DNA of 64,000 nt from Bacteroidia bacterium. GTDB lineage: Bacteria > Bacteroidota > Bacteroidia > UKL13-3. Below the pieces are notes generated by a model that was not told the DNA's origin, ran no database searches, and saw nothing but the letters and a program-made list of their open reading frames with translations. The number at the start of each line of letters is the position of its first letter. Position 1 is the stretch's first letter. This document shows positions 28,378 through 37,794 of the stretch, piece by piece. The translations under genes and the position numbers were made by a program. The stretch is taken from NCBI GenBank assembly GCA_021740845.1, contig JAIOYZ010000007.1, forward strand, positions 1 through 64,000. The letters are read 5' to 3'.

Positions 28378-29667
28378 TTATTTAGATCGCAACCAAGGTC
28401 CTGGATTTTGAAAGTCTCGTTGCTTCCAAATTTCAAAATGGAGTTTATTGGTGCCATCGTCCATATTGGTTGCAACAGTACCTAAAATGTCTTTAGGTTC
28501 AACCTCTTGACCAATTTTAACATTTACAGTTGCCAATCTTGCATACACTGTAAAATATTCACCATGATTAACTAATACAACCTTCTCTAAACCTGGAATT
28601 GGGAAAATTGCTTTAACAGTCCCTTTAAAAACTGGTTTCACTTGGGCATTTGCAACTGTTCCAATATCAATTCCATTATTTGTGGTAACAACACCTCGCA
28701 AAGTTGGATGTGGATGCTCTCCAAAAGTTTGGCTAATACTTCCAGCAACTGGCCAAGGCAACTTGCCTTTATTAGAAGCAAAATCACCACTTAATTTTAA
28801 ATCAGAAACAGAAAGGTAACTTGTAGAAGTTTTGGCTGCAACTGGCTTACTTTCTTTCTTTGCTTTAGCCGCTGCTGCAGCTTTTGCTCTCTTTCTTTCT
28901 TCCGCTTTCCTTGCCTCTTCGATTTCTTTTGCAATTAAATTATCAATCGATTTATTCAATTGAGCTGCGGCTTTCTTTTGTGAAGCTATTTTTTGGTTCA
29001 AATCTTTAACTTTCACTTGAACCTTTTCAAGCAATTTTCTCTCCTCTTCCTTATCAATTACGAGTTCCTTTTTTGCTTTTTCATTTAGTTTGATCAGACC
29101 AATTTTCTCCTTTTTAATCTCAATCATTTTGCTCAAGGCGGAAATCATCTCTCGTTGGGTATTAAGAATTAACTGAGCTTGTTTTTGCTTATAATTCCCA
29201 TAGGTGTTTAAGTATTTTAATCTCTTATATGCCTGATTAACGTCTTTACTATTAAAAACATAAAGTAATGAAGAACCAACATTCCTACGTTTATAGGCAG
29301 CAATTATATAATCTGCATAATCTATTTTGAGATTCTCAATGTCTGCTTTTAAGGATTCAATAACTTTTTGCTGATTTGCAATATCAAGACTAATCTCAAA
29401 TGTTTCAGTTGAAACGGTTTCAATAATTTGCTCCCTTGTGGAAATTTGTTCACCCAAAACTTTAAGTTGCGTAAGAGAGGTATTCTCCTCATCTTTAGCC
29501 TTTTTAAGTGCCTGCTTATTATTTTCTATTTGAACCAAAAGAGCCTTTCGCTTGGCCTCTAAATTTTTTCGCTTAGTTCTGGTTTGACCACTAAGATTTA
29601 GTGTGCCAATTACTAACAATAGGACAAAACTAATATACCTGAACTTTATATGATTTTGGAACAACAA
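28378..29667 (-). CDS. EnvC-like murein hydrolase activator with degenerate LytM domain
   Basis: 429 aa. A signal segment (about 10-27) precedes long coiled coils (about 30-265) and a LytM/M23 domain (about 305-429). Of the zinc ligands, the HxGID histidine is Asn (TTNNGIDIG), the Y-x-HL position reads YARL, and the HxHFE motif reads KLHFEIW. Three ligands are therefore gone, as in EnvC of E. coli, which activates amidases rather than cutting peptidoglycan. It overlaps the DUF4292 gene by 38 bp and ends the envelope operon. Likely role: septal or cell-wall amidase activation in the periplasm (inference). Confidence 0.88.
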   Translation of the reverse strand: MLFQNHIKFRYISFVLLLVIGTLNLSGQTRTKRKNLEAKRKALLVQIENNKQALKKAKDEENTSLTQLKVLGEQISTREQIIETVSTETFEISLDIANQQKVIESLKADIENLKIDYADYIIAAYKRRNVGSSLLYVFNSKDVNQAYKRLKYLNTYGNYKQKQAQLILNTQREMISALSKMIEIKKEKIGLIKLNEKAKKELVIDKEEERKLLEKVQVKVKDLNQKIASQKKAAAQLNKSIDNLIAKEIEEARKAEERKRAKAAAAAKAKKESKPVAAKTSTSYLSVSDLKLSGDFASNKGKLPWPVAGSISQTFGEHPHPTLRGVVTTNNGIDIGTVANAQVKPVFKGTVKAIFPIPGLEKVVLVNHGEYFTVYARLATVNVKIGQEVEPKDILGTVATNMDDGTNKLHFEIWKQRDFQNPGPWLRSK

Positions 29668-30430
29668 ACTGTGGGTCTTTTTTAATGCTAGTTGCGAAGT
29701 TGTTTATTAAAAATTTACATTCCATTTTTTTTTCTGCCTGAATGTTAATTAAAATCTCATGAGGATAAAAAATCCCATCTACGAGTTTAAAATCTCCATA
29801 ATTGATGCGCATCTCCTGAGATTTTGATTGTTCAGATAAAACTACACTTTCAGATTTCAATCCTTTTGAATAGGTGGCCCTTTGAAGTGTACTTCCTAAA
29901 TTCATTACCAAGAGAATACTATTTCCAAAAGAATCAATTTGAGTATTTGGCGCTTTAGGATCAAACATTGCATTGGCCCAAGCTAAATTTTGTAATTGTT
30001 CAAACGTAATGGGTGCACTCGAAAAATTGCGCATATATTGATAGGAGGCAGAAATGTACTTTCTGTTTACCATATCCATTATTCTAATTGAATCTGGCTG
30101 AATTAAAACTCTGGCAACATTAACAATCCCAAATGCCTTTGCACTTAAAAAAATATATTGATCCTTCTTGGCACTAACATCCATACTTAAAGATACAGAT
30201 TGTTTTCCATCATTATAATCAGCTTCTGCCAGAAAAGAAAGTACATCAGAGGAGTTCTTTTGTGAAATAATTCTATTGAAAAATGCATCATTTGTGCCAT
30301 TTTTCCTCTCAACCACTAACTCATCCTTTTTCTCATTAGGTTTAATTGTGGTTTTTTTTGATTTGCAAGAAAAAATTAGGTTCAAACCAAGAAGCAAGGA
30401 AAACCAAAAAGCAAGTCTATTTAATTTCAT
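29630..30430 (-). CDS. DUF4292 lipoprotein
   Basis: 266 aa. The lipoprotein signal ends in LIFSCKSKK with Cys near 22. The rest matches DUF4292 in layout (LSFLAEADYNDGKQSVSLS, then IFLSAKAFGIVNVARVLIQPDSIRIMD), a family distantly like LolA/LppX-type lipid-binding folds. It lies 4 bp after the TPR gene and overlaps the EnvC-like gene. The TPR-DUF4292-M23 order recurs in Bacteroidota. Confidence 0.85.
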   Translation of the reverse strand: MKLNRLAFWFSLLLGLNLIFSCKSKKTTIKPNEKKDELVVERKNGTNDAFFNRIISQKNSSDVLSFLAEADYNDGKQSVSLSMDVSAKKDQYIFLSAKAFGIVNVARVLIQPDSIRIMDMVNRKYISASYQYMRNFSSAPITFEQLQNLAWANAMFDPKAPNTQIDSFGNSILLVMNLGSTLQRATYSKGLKSESVVLSEQSKSQEMRINYGDFKLVDGIFYPHEILINIQAEKKMECKFLINNFATSIKKDPQFVVPKSYKVQVY

Positions 30431-30434
30431 TTAA

Positions 30435-32141
30435 TTAGGGTAATGGTAAATTTTTCGATTCAATTTTTAGATCTAATTCTTTGCTGTTAACACCTAGCGT
30501 TCTAGCTAAAATCCACTTTTCTAATGCTTGTTCCTTTTGGTTTAATCGGAACAAAACATCTCCCAAATGTTCAACAACCTCTGCATTATTGGGGGACAAA
30601 CTCAAAGATTTTTCAATGTAAACTTTAGCTGACTCAAAATTATTTTTTTGATATAAAATCCAACCATAAGTATCAAGATTAGAAGGATTATTTGGGTCTA
30701 ACTCAATGGACAAACGGCTCATGTTTTCTGCCTTATCCAAATCTACCAAACGTAAACTCAAAAAATAGGCATAGTTATTTAAGGCCAATGAATTTTTGGG
30801 ATCCATTGCAAGAAGGGCCTCAAAAGCAGAATCAGAAACATCAAACCTTTTAGCATAATTGGCAATATCTCCTAAATTGCTTAAAAGCTGAATCGTCATT
30901 TCTTCATTGTCTGCATTTTCTAAACCCGCTCTAGCAGATTGCAATGCCAAATCGAACTCTTTTAAATTCTTGCAAGCTAAACTATGGTACAAATACCCAA
31001 TAGGATTATTGGGGTAAATTTCAATTAAGTTAGAACAATCAGATTTCAAAAAATCGTATCGACCCAATTGTTGGTCGCAAAACAAAACTTGCTCCCAAGC
31101 TAAAAAACTTGAATTATTCTTTTCTATTGCAATTAAATATTGCTCTCTTGCTTCCTCAAGTTTCCTTTCTTGTAGAAAAATATCTCCTTTAAACAAATAA
31201 GGTTCAAAAGCATTTGGATTTGAAGCCGAAAAAAATTGAACCAATTCTTTAGATCGCTCTCTGTGCTTATCACCAAAAATTGAAGAAGGAATTAAGCGAG
31301 ACAAAACCTGCAATTTGTACTTAGGATCCATGTTTGACTTCATCCCTTGGCTTAAATTCTCAAAACACCTATCCAAATCTCCTCTTTGCTGATAATAATC
31401 TGCCAAAGAAAACGAGGCAAAACCATTTAATGGATCTTTTTCTAAAATTTGATTGTAGATAATTAAGGCTTCGGGTTGTCTTTTGTTAACCATATACAAA
31501 TCTGCCAACATGCCTTTGTATTGAAGTTCTTCAGGAAAGGCATTACTTAATTTCTCTATTTCCTTAACTGCATCTTTTAACTTGTTTTGACCCAAAAATA
31601 TTTCTTCTTTTTCTCTGCTTATTTGTTCAGTAATCCCTTGTTTCTTTTCCAATTGGTTCAAAACGGAAATAGCTTTTTGAGGTTTATTTAATTGCAAATA
31701 AAGTTGACTGAGTTCAATCAAATAATGCGATTGTTGATTTTGCTTATAGGCCAATTCACAAACCTTAGCAGCATCTTCATAGCGTTTTTCTTTTCTATAA
31801 AGTTCAATCAAAAACTTGGCATACCACTCATTAGATGAATTAAGTTTAAACGCTTTTTCTGCATAAAAAATAGTTTCATCTGTTTTCTTTTGAGCCAATA
31901 AAACAGTAGCAATTTGAAAATGAATATTCGCATTGGATGGGTCAATCTTTGCGGCAGATTTAAATTCTTTTTCCGCGTCTTCCATATTGCGAATCATTTT
32001 ATCTTTTAATCCAGCAAAAAAATAACGGTCAAAATCCATTCTTGCCTTTTCACTCAATGAATTTTCTTTGGGTTGAGCAGTCAAAAGTATTGACCAAGAA
32101 ATGGCCAAAACCAACAATAAGAAGTTTTTACAATTATTCAT
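30435..32141 (-). CDS. Exported TPR-repeat protein
   Basis: 568 aa. The signal peptide (FLLLVLAISWSILLTAQ) is followed by about a dozen TPR units through to the C-terminus (examples ALIIYNQILEKDPLNGFASF and SALNN-type LALNNYAYFLSLRL). Periplasmic or lipid-layer scaffold, most likely working with the DUF4292 lipoprotein 4 bp downstream. No enzymatic domain is visible. Confidence 0.85.
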   Translation of the reverse strand: MNNCKNFLLLVLAISWSILLTAQPKENSLSEKARMDFDRYFFAGLKDKMIRNMEDAEKEFKSAAKIDPSNANIHFQIATVLLAQKKTDETIFYAEKAFKLNSSNEWYAKFLIELYRKEKRYEDAAKVCELAYKQNQQSHYLIELSQLYLQLNKPQKAISVLNQLEKKQGITEQISREKEEIFLGQNKLKDAVKEIEKLSNAFPEELQYKGMLADLYMVNKRQPEALIIYNQILEKDPLNGFASFSLADYYQQRGDLDRCFENLSQGMKSNMDPKYKLQVLSRLIPSSIFGDKHRERSKELVQFFSASNPNAFEPYLFKGDIFLQERKLEEAREQYLIAIEKNNSSFLAWEQVLFCDQQLGRYDFLKSDCSNLIEIYPNNPIGYLYHSLACKNLKEFDLALQSARAGLENADNEEMTIQLLSNLGDIANYAKRFDVSDSAFEALLAMDPKNSLALNNYAYFLSLRLVDLDKAENMSRLSIELDPNNPSNLDTYGWILYQKNNFESAKVYIEKSLSLSPNNAEVVEHLGDVLFRLNQKEQALEKWILARTLGVNSKELDLKIESKNLPLP

Positions 32142-32156
32142 TAAGCCTATTAACGC

Positions 32157-32188
32157 AATATTCCCGGAACGATTATTCCGGGAATATT
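32157..32188 (-). terminator. Hairpin between nucleotidyltransferase and TPR genes
   Basis: Perfect 13-bp stem (AATATTCCCGGAA / TTCCGGGAATATT) with a 6-nt loop, 25 bp after the nucleotidyltransferase stop. There is no real T run, so it may attenuate, pause or stabilise the mRNA 3' end rather than fully terminate. Confidence 0.55.
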
Positions 32189-32213
32189 ATTATGATTCTA
32201 TTTCAAATAGCAA

Positions 32214-33224
32214 TTATACAATAGTTGTATAATCTCCAATACTCAAATCTTTTGCCTCACCTAAATAATGAACATGACTTCCAATCATTGCATTGTCTAT
32301 TACGGCATCCTTAATACTTGTATTGTTTTGGATTATACAATTAGATACAACGGAGTTCTCAATAACACAATTATCACCAATAGAGGCATTTGGACCAACT
32401 ATACCTTTCTTAATCTTAACATTTTTACCAATTAAGGAAGGTTGAATAATAAGTGCATTTTCAGTTTGAACAGAATCATCTACCATTTTCTCTCCTGCCT
32501 CATTCATAAAATGGAGGATTCGTGAATTTGTGAAAACAGTTGAATTTTTATTTCCACAATCCAACCATTCAGTAACTTGTCCAGGCTCAAATTTTGTTCC
32601 CTTTTGCTTCATATTCTCCAAAGCATTGGTAAGCTGGTATTCGCCTTTTTCTTTAATATCGTTATCCAATAAATATTGAAGCTCACTTCTTAAATAAGCA
32701 CCATCTTTAAAATAATAAATACCAATAATTGCCAAATCTGAAACAAATTGCTCTGGTTTTTCAACAAAATCAGTAATTGTATTCTGCTCATTTACCTTTA
32801 CTACACCAAATGGTCTAGGGTCTTCAACTTTTTGAACCCAAATAATTCCATCCTTTTCTCTATCCAAAGTGAAATCGGCTTTAAACAAAGTGTCGGCAAA
32901 AACTACCAAACAATTTCCATCCAAACTTTCTTTGGCACACATAATAGCATGTGCAGTTCCAAGAGGTTCATGTTGGTAATAAATTGAGCCTTTTGCACCC
33001 AATTTTTCTGCAACTGCAACTAATTCCTTTTCTACTGCTGCACCAAAAGAAGGTCCAATTATATAGGCCACTTCCTCAATACCAGTTCCGCAAACTTTAG
33101 ACAAATCTTCTATTATTTTTTGAACAATTGGTTTTCCAGCAACAGGAATAAGGGGTTTAGGTACTGTTAATGTATGTGGGCGCATGCGCTTTCCCATACC
33201 AGCCATAGGAACGATAATTTTCAT
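32214..33224 (-). CDS. Sugar-phosphate nucleotidyltransferase with left-handed beta-helix tail
   Basis: 336 aa. The N-terminal NTP-transferase signature MAGMGKRMRPHTLTVPKPL and GKPIVQ match glucose-1-phosphate thymidylyl/UDP-sugar pyrophosphorylase types, with a substrate loop LGTAHAIMCA and VEKPEQFVSD. The C-terminal about 75 residues are hexapeptide-like (VGPNASIGDNCVIENSVV), resembling GlmU-type enzymes. It makes an NDP-sugar for envelope glycans; the exact sugar is not determinable. It precedes the TPR gene in the operon direction, 72 bp away with a hairpin between. Confidence 0.85.
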   Translation of the reverse strand: MKIIVPMAGMGKRMRPHTLTVPKPLIPVAGKPIVQKIIEDLSKVCGTGIEEVAYIIGPSFGAAVEKELVAVAEKLGAKGSIYYQHEPLGTAHAIMCAKESLDGNCLVVFADTLFKADFTLDREKDGIIWVQKVEDPRPFGVVKVNEQNTITDFVEKPEQFVSDLAIIGIYYFKDGAYLRSELQYLLDNDIKEKGEYQLTNALENMKQKGTKFEPGQVTEWLDCGNKNSTVFTNSRILHFMNEAGEKMVDDSVQTENALIIQPSLIGKNVKIKKGIVGPNASIGDNCVIENSVVSNCIIQNNTSIKDAVIDNAMIGSHVHYLGEAKDLSIGDYTTIV

Positions 33225-33340
33225 ATTATTTGAATTGATCTTTAATTTTACTTAACTAATTGTAGTTTTCAAGCCTGCAACCTAATATAATAGGTTAAAT
33301 TTTCAAAACCGCTTATCAACCCAATTTCTTGTTCAGTATT

Positions 33341-33772
33341 TTATTTACCTGTACTGCCATACCCACCAGTGCCGCGGCCACTTTCAGACAGGATTTCAAC
33401 TGGCTTCCATTCAATAATTTCATGTTTACTTAATATCATTTGGGCTATTCTTTCGCCATTTTTGATTTCAAAATCATCCGAACCAAAATTAATAAGTAAA
33501 ACTTTTACCTCTCCCCTATAATCCGCATCAATGGTTCCTGGGCTATTTAATACAGTAATACCATGTTTAAATGCTAAACCACTCCTAGGTCTAATTTGAA
33601 CTTCAAACCCTACAGGAATTTCCATAAACAAACCTGTAGGAATCAAGGCTCTCTGACCACTTTTTAAAACAATAGGTTCTCTTAAATATGCCATAATATC
33701 AACCCCTGCCGCATGTATTGTTTGGATTTGTGGCAATGGATGAGAGGAGACATTTCTAACTTTTACTTCCAT
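33341..33772 (-). CDS. dut: dUTP diphosphatase
   Basis: 143 aa from the ATG at 33772 (MEVKVRN), one base after the flippase stop. The longer track start would overlap that gene. All trimeric dUTPase motifs are visible: AGVDIMA (1), RPRSGLAFKHG (2), GTIDADYRGEV (3), GERIAQM (4) and GRGTGGYGSTG (5). It hydrolyses dUTP to dUMP and pyrophosphate. It sits between a flippase and a nucleotidyltransferase, a linkage seen across Bacteroidota. Confidence 0.96.
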   Translation of the reverse strand: MEVKVRNVSSHPLPQIQTIHAAGVDIMAYLREPIVLKSGQRALIPTGLFMEIPVGFEVQIRPRSGLAFKHGITVLNSPGTIDADYRGEVKVLLINFGSDDFEIKNGERIAQMILSKHEIIEWKPVEILSESGRGTGGYGSTGK

Positions 33773-33773
33773 C

Positions 33774-35234
33774 TTAAATTTTAATTGTTTTACGTTCAAA
33801 ATAATAACCTAGAAATATAAAAACTCCAAGTAAAACCAAACGCATTATATTACTAATAACAGTATTTGGTTCGAACCAATTTTCGGAAAATAAACTAACC
33901 CCATAGATTCCAATAGCAACACTAAAATAAGCAAATGCCCTAGATAAATTATAAGGAATTGGGTAATATTTTTGACCCCAAACATAGCCAACAACCATCA
34001 TAAAAAGGTAACAAACAAAAGTTGTCCATGCACAACCTACATATCCATATTTAGGAATCAAAATTAGGTTCAAAACAATTGTAATAACCGCACCCATTCC
34101 AGAAATTGCCGCTCCTTTTTTTGTTTGATCCGAAAGTTTATACCAAATTGAAATATTATAATAAATACCTAAGAAAATATTAGCAAAAAGTAGAATAGGC
34201 ACCACGTTTAAACCTTCTCTAAAATTTTCCCCAATAAACAATTTAAAATAATGTAAAAACAGCATCACCATTAAAAAAACAAACAAGCAAATCCAAACAA
34301 AATAGTTCATTACTTTACCATACAAATCGCGCTTTTCAGTAGTTTTAGAATGCGCAAAGAAAAATGGCTCAGCAGCAAATTTATAAGCCTGAATAAACAG
34401 TGTAATTATTATTGAGATTTTATAGTTAGCAGAATATATTCCATTCATTGCTTTAGCTTCTTCAGAGTTGGGTAAAACATACCTTAACAAAGCTCTATCC
34501 AAAGTTTCATTTATCATTCCAGCCAATCCAACCCAAATCATTGGAACAGCATAATTTAACATCATTTTCCATTGCTGATATTTAAATCCAATTCCAATAC
34601 CCATTAATTCTTGGGTCAACAATAGAGTTGTAATAAAACTCGCTAATAGATTAATGATAAACACATTGCTAATTCCTAATTCTGGGTAATAAAACGGCAA
34701 CATAATCCCGTAGGTTTTGAACCAATAAGGTGCTAATACTAATACATATAAATTAAGGAGAATATTGGTAAAAATATTGATGTTTTTGATAAGGGCAAAC
34801 CGTATAGGTCTATTTTGAAATCGCAATAATGCAAAAGGAATTGCCGAGAGGCTATCAAAAAACAAAATACCTACAGAAAAATAAATATATTCAGGATGAT
34901 AGCCATATCCTATTCCATTAGCTATTTGGTGCCCAAAAGCCAAAAATAAAACAGCAAAAATGGAGGAAGCACCAAGAACAGAAACCAAAGAATTTGCAAA
35001 AACTTGTTTGCTATTTTCCTTTTCAGCAAATCGAAAAAAAGCAGTTTCCATACCATGTGTAAGCATGATATTAAAAAATGACATGTAAGCGTAAAATTCA
35101 CTATTTACACCATATTCAACCTGGGTAAAAACACGAGTATATACAAATGCTAAAAGGAAATTTAAAAATCTCCCGGCAATAGTGCTTAATCCATAAATGG
35201 CTGTTTGGCCAGCTAATTTTTTTACCGTACTCAC
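33774..35234 (-). CDS. Oligosaccharide flippase (Wzx/MOP family)
   Basis: 486 aa and polytopic with about 12-14 helices. The N-terminal LAGQTAIYGLSTIAGRFLNFLLA block is typical of polysaccharide biosynthesis (MOP superfamily) proteins, and the length fits. It would move a lipid-linked glycan across the inner membrane. First gene of the envelope operon that continues with dut. Substrate unknown. Confidence 0.85.
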   Translation of the reverse strand: MSTVKKLAGQTAIYGLSTIAGRFLNFLLAFVYTRVFTQVEYGVNSEFYAYMSFFNIMLTHGMETAFFRFAEKENSKQVFANSLVSVLGASSIFAVLFLAFGHQIANGIGYGYHPEYIYFSVGILFFDSLSAIPFALLRFQNRPIRFALIKNINIFTNILLNLYVLVLAPYWFKTYGIMLPFYYPELGISNVFIINLLASFITTLLLTQELMGIGIGFKYQQWKMMLNYAVPMIWVGLAGMINETLDRALLRYVLPNSEEAKAMNGIYSANYKISIIITLFIQAYKFAAEPFFFAHSKTTEKRDLYGKVMNYFVWICLFVFLMVMLFLHYFKLFIGENFREGLNVVPILLFANIFLGIYYNISIWYKLSDQTKKGAAISGMGAVITIVLNLILIPKYGYVGCAWTTFVCYLFMMVVGYVWGQKYYPIPYNLSRAFAYFSVAIGIYGVSLFSENWFEPNTVISNIMRLVLLGVFIFLGYYFERKTIKI

Positions 35235-35311
35235 GCGTCACAATTATAACAATAATACTTTGTGTAAAATAACAATGAAGCATGAAGGAGGTAAAATACC
35301 TTATAAACCTT

Positions 35312-35319
35312 TATTTTCG
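35312..35319 (+). promoter_or_regulatory. -7 box TATTTTCG for the 609-aa TPR gene
   Basis: TAnnTTCG variant 14 bp before the ATG at 35334, in the divergent spacer with the flippase gene. No -33 TTTG at the usual distance. Confidence 0.5.
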
Positions 35320-35333
35320 TTTGAATAATTTAA

Positions 35334-37163
35334 ATGAAAACCTATAAAATCAAACATATTTTTACAAAAATAGCCATTCTCTTTTTGTTGATACTATTAA
35401 ACAATTCATGTTATGGTCAGCAGGCAGATGAAGAGTTGGCGGCCCAATTTATGGGGAATAAGGAATACAGCAAGGCAGCAGATATGTATGAAAAACTGCT
35501 TAACAAGAATTCTCGTTCAATGTATTTTTACGACAACTTATTAAAGTGTTACATCCTTCAAAACGATTATAATAGTGCCAATAAACTAACAAAAAAACAA
35601 AGCAAAAGAGAACCAAGCAATTACTATTTTAAGGTTGACCAAGCATATGTTTCAAAACTTCAGGGTGATTTACAAAAATCAAAGCAACAATTTCAAGAAT
35701 TGGTTCAAACCATAACCCCAAATGAAAATAGTATTTACGAATTAGCGAAGGCCTTTGAAAAGAGAAACGAAAAAGAATTTTCAATTGAAACCTATAACAA
35801 AGGAAGGAAAATATTAAAAAGTGAAACACTATTTGCCAATGAATTAGGAAGCTTGTATGGCGAATTAAAAGAAACCAATAAAATGATTGAAGAATTTCTC
35901 AATGTTTTAGTAAACGATCCAACCTTTATTACGGAAATCCAAGGCTATTTGCAAAACACACTAGAATCTGCCACAGATTTTGAGCTTCTAAAACAAGCAT
36001 TAGTTAAGAAAAGCAAACAATACCCTGAGCGCACATCATTTTCAGAAATGTTAATTTGGATGCATGTCCAAAGAAACGAGTATAACCTTGCGTTGATTTA
36101 TGCGAAAAGCATTGATAAAAAAGGAAAAGAAGATGGAAGACGCCTAATTGAATTGGGGTTTTTAGCAAGTGCAAATGAAAAGTATGACGATGCCATTTTT
36201 ATTTTCCAACAGGTAGAGGCATTAGGAAAAGAAAAATCCTATTATTCATTGGCAAGAAATAGTTCATTGGATGCTCTCTCAAAAAAGGTTTTATCAAATA
36301 ACTATACTCAGGAAAATCTTTTAATGTTGCAAAAATCTTACCTTGAGGTACTAGAAGAATTTGGAAGAATTCCATCTACTGCAAACACACTTAAAAACTT
36401 GGCAAATTTGCAAGCTTTTTACTTAAACGATTATGAGAATGCCATCAAAAATTACGAAGAATTAATAACAATGGCTAGAATTGATAGACATCTTCAAGCT
36501 CAATGCAAATTAGAATTAGGCGATTTTTATGTGTTGAAAGGAGAGGTTTGGGATGCAATGCTATTATATGGACAAGTAGATAAAGATTTTTTAGAAGAGC
36601 CTTTGGGTCAGGAAGCAAAGTTTAGAAATGCCCGGCTAAGCTATTATTTAGGAGAATTTGAATGGGCAAAAGCTCAATTAGATATACTTAAAACAGCAAC
36701 CACTCAACTTATTGCAAATAATGCACTTGAATTATCCCTTTTGATTCAAGACAATACCGTTGATAGTATTTTAGAACCCTTACAAATATTTGCTTTAGCT
36801 GATTTAAATTATTTCCAAAAAAACGACGTTGTTGCACTTCAAAAACTAGATAGCATAAATCTTCTTTTCCCTAAACACCGCTTATCAGATGATATCTTAT
36901 TTAAAAAAGCTGAAATATATTATAGAAAAAAAGACTATTCAGTTGCAGCAAACTTTTTTCAAAGAGTGGTTGATGAACATGGTACAGATATACTTGGTGA
37001 TAATGCACTTTATAAGTTGGCTAGGATAAATCAATACGATTTAAAAAATTCAGAAACAGCTAAAAAATTGTATGAAAAATTTATTGATACCTATCCTGGT
37101 AGCTTTTACCTAACAGATTGCCGCAAACAGTTTCGATTATTAAGAGGAGATTTAATTAATTAA
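35334..37163 (+). CDS. Exported TPR-repeat protein with tetratricopeptide/YfiO-like C-terminus
   Basis: 609 aa. The signal peptide (IAILFLLILLNNSCYGQ) contains a Cys but not a good lipobox. TPR units cover most of the length: YSKAADMYEKLLNKNS near the start, then a YfiO/Tol-Pal-like set (LFPKHRLSDDILFKKAEIYY, SVAANFFQRVVDEHG) at the end. It is probably a periplasmic or outer-membrane-associated scaffold. It is followed after 3 bp by DUF4286. Confidence 0.85.
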   Translation: MKTYKIKHIFTKIAILFLLILLNNSCYGQQADEELAAQFMGNKEYSKAADMYEKLLNKNSRSMYFYDNLLKCYILQNDYNSANKLTKKQSKREPSNYYFKVDQAYVSKLQGDLQKSKQQFQELVQTITPNENSIYELAKAFEKRNEKEFSIETYNKGRKILKSETLFANELGSLYGELKETNKMIEEFLNVLVNDPTFITEIQGYLQNTLESATDFELLKQALVKKSKQYPERTSFSEMLIWMHVQRNEYNLALIYAKSIDKKGKEDGRRLIELGFLASANEKYDDAIFIFQQVEALGKEKSYYSLARNSSLDALSKKVLSNNYTQENLLMLQKSYLEVLEEFGRIPSTANTLKNLANLQAFYLNDYENAIKNYEELITMARIDRHLQAQCKLELGDFYVLKGEVWDAMLLYGQVDKDFLEEPLGQEAKFRNARLSYYLGEFEWAKAQLDILKTATTQLIANNALELSLLIQDNTVDSILEPLQIFALADLNYFQKNDVVALQKLDSINLLFPKHRLSDDILFKKAEIYYRKKDYSVAANFFQRVVDEHGTDILGDNALYKLARINQYDLKNSETAKKLYEKFIDTYPGSFYLTDCRKQFRLLRGDLIN

Positions 37164-37166
37164 CTA

Positions 37167-37475
37167 ATGATTGTATATAATGTAACTATCAATATAGATG
37201 ATTCTGCCCACGAAGAATGGATTGAATGGATGAAAACCAAACATATTCCTGATGTAATGGCCACAGGGCTATTTATAGATTTTAAAATATTGGTTCTTTT
37301 AAGTAGGCAGGACGATGAGATTGGAAAAACCTATGCAATTCAATATAGATGCAAATCCATGATTGAATATGAAAAATACCAAAACGAGTTTGCACCTAAG
37401 CTTCAAAACGATACACAGGCGCTTTTTGGAGGCAAGTTCTCTGCATTTAGAACACTTCTTGAAGAAATAAATTAG
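37167..37475 (+). CDS. DUF4286 family protein
   Basis: 102 aa with a ferredoxin-like fold pattern: MIVYNVTINIDDSAHEEWIEWM, then HIPDVMATGLF and a YAIQYRCKS strand. This matches the Bacteroidota DUF4286 family of unknown function. Cytoplasmic. It starts 3 bp after the TPR gene, so it is cotranscribed. Confidence 0.85.
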   Translation: MIVYNVTINIDDSAHEEWIEWMKTKHIPDVMATGLFIDFKILVLLSRQDDEIGKTYAIQYRCKSMIEYEKYQNEFAPKLQNDTQALFGGKFSAFRTLLEEIN

Positions 37476-37735
37476 GAGAACTATCCTGTTTAAAAAAATT
37501 GTATCTAAAATAATTATTCCCTCAAAATATCTAAATTCCTTGTTTCATTACAAAATTACATAAATAGATATTTGCGCTATTTAAATAATTATTTTGCAGC
37601 TTAAATATGTATTTTATAAAAGTGGGTTGCGTTTTGGGTGCTTATGCAAAATTATTTTTGCTTGATTTACTGAGGTTTATGTTTTAATATAAACAAAACA
37701 ACCACTCGCGTAAATAAAAGCACCATTTATATTGC
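37476..37735. other. AT-rich intergenic region upstream of the membrane triad
   Basis: The 319-bp gap between DUF4286 and the small membrane protein gene. It holds no convincing terminator, tRNA or ncRNA. A TATTTTGC-like stretch (near 37588) and an imperfect GCAAAA/TTTTTGC inverted repeat (near 37645-37660) are seen. The only clear signals are the promoter box and the short ORF listed separately at its end. Confidence 0.5.
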
Positions 37736-37743
37736 TATTTTCG
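37736..37743 (+). promoter_or_regulatory. -7 box TATTTTCG for the membrane triad
   Basis: TAnnTTCG variant. It is 14 bp before the ATG of an 11-codon ORF (37758) and 51 bp before the first annotated gene of the triad (37795). Confidence 0.45.
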
Positions 37744-37757
37744 ATTTGCAAAAAGAA

Positions 37758-37793
37758 ATGATAGATATTATTCCTTTAATTAAATCAAATTAG
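37758..37793 (+). CDS. Possible 11-aa leader peptide ORF
   Basis: ATG at 37758, sequence MIDIIPLIKSN, stop TAG at 37791-37793, one base before the ATG of the next gene, in another frame. Its distance from the -7 box (14 bp) equals that of other genes here, so it would be the first ORF of the transcript. It could drive reinitiation at the next start. Chance is also possible for such a short ORF. Confidence 0.3.
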   Translation: MIDIIPLIKSN

Positions 37794-37794
37794 C

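Noticed and set aside
37476-37735. Possible ncRNA or attachment site in the 319-bp gap
   Set aside because: No stable hairpin, repeat pair or tRNA-like end was found.
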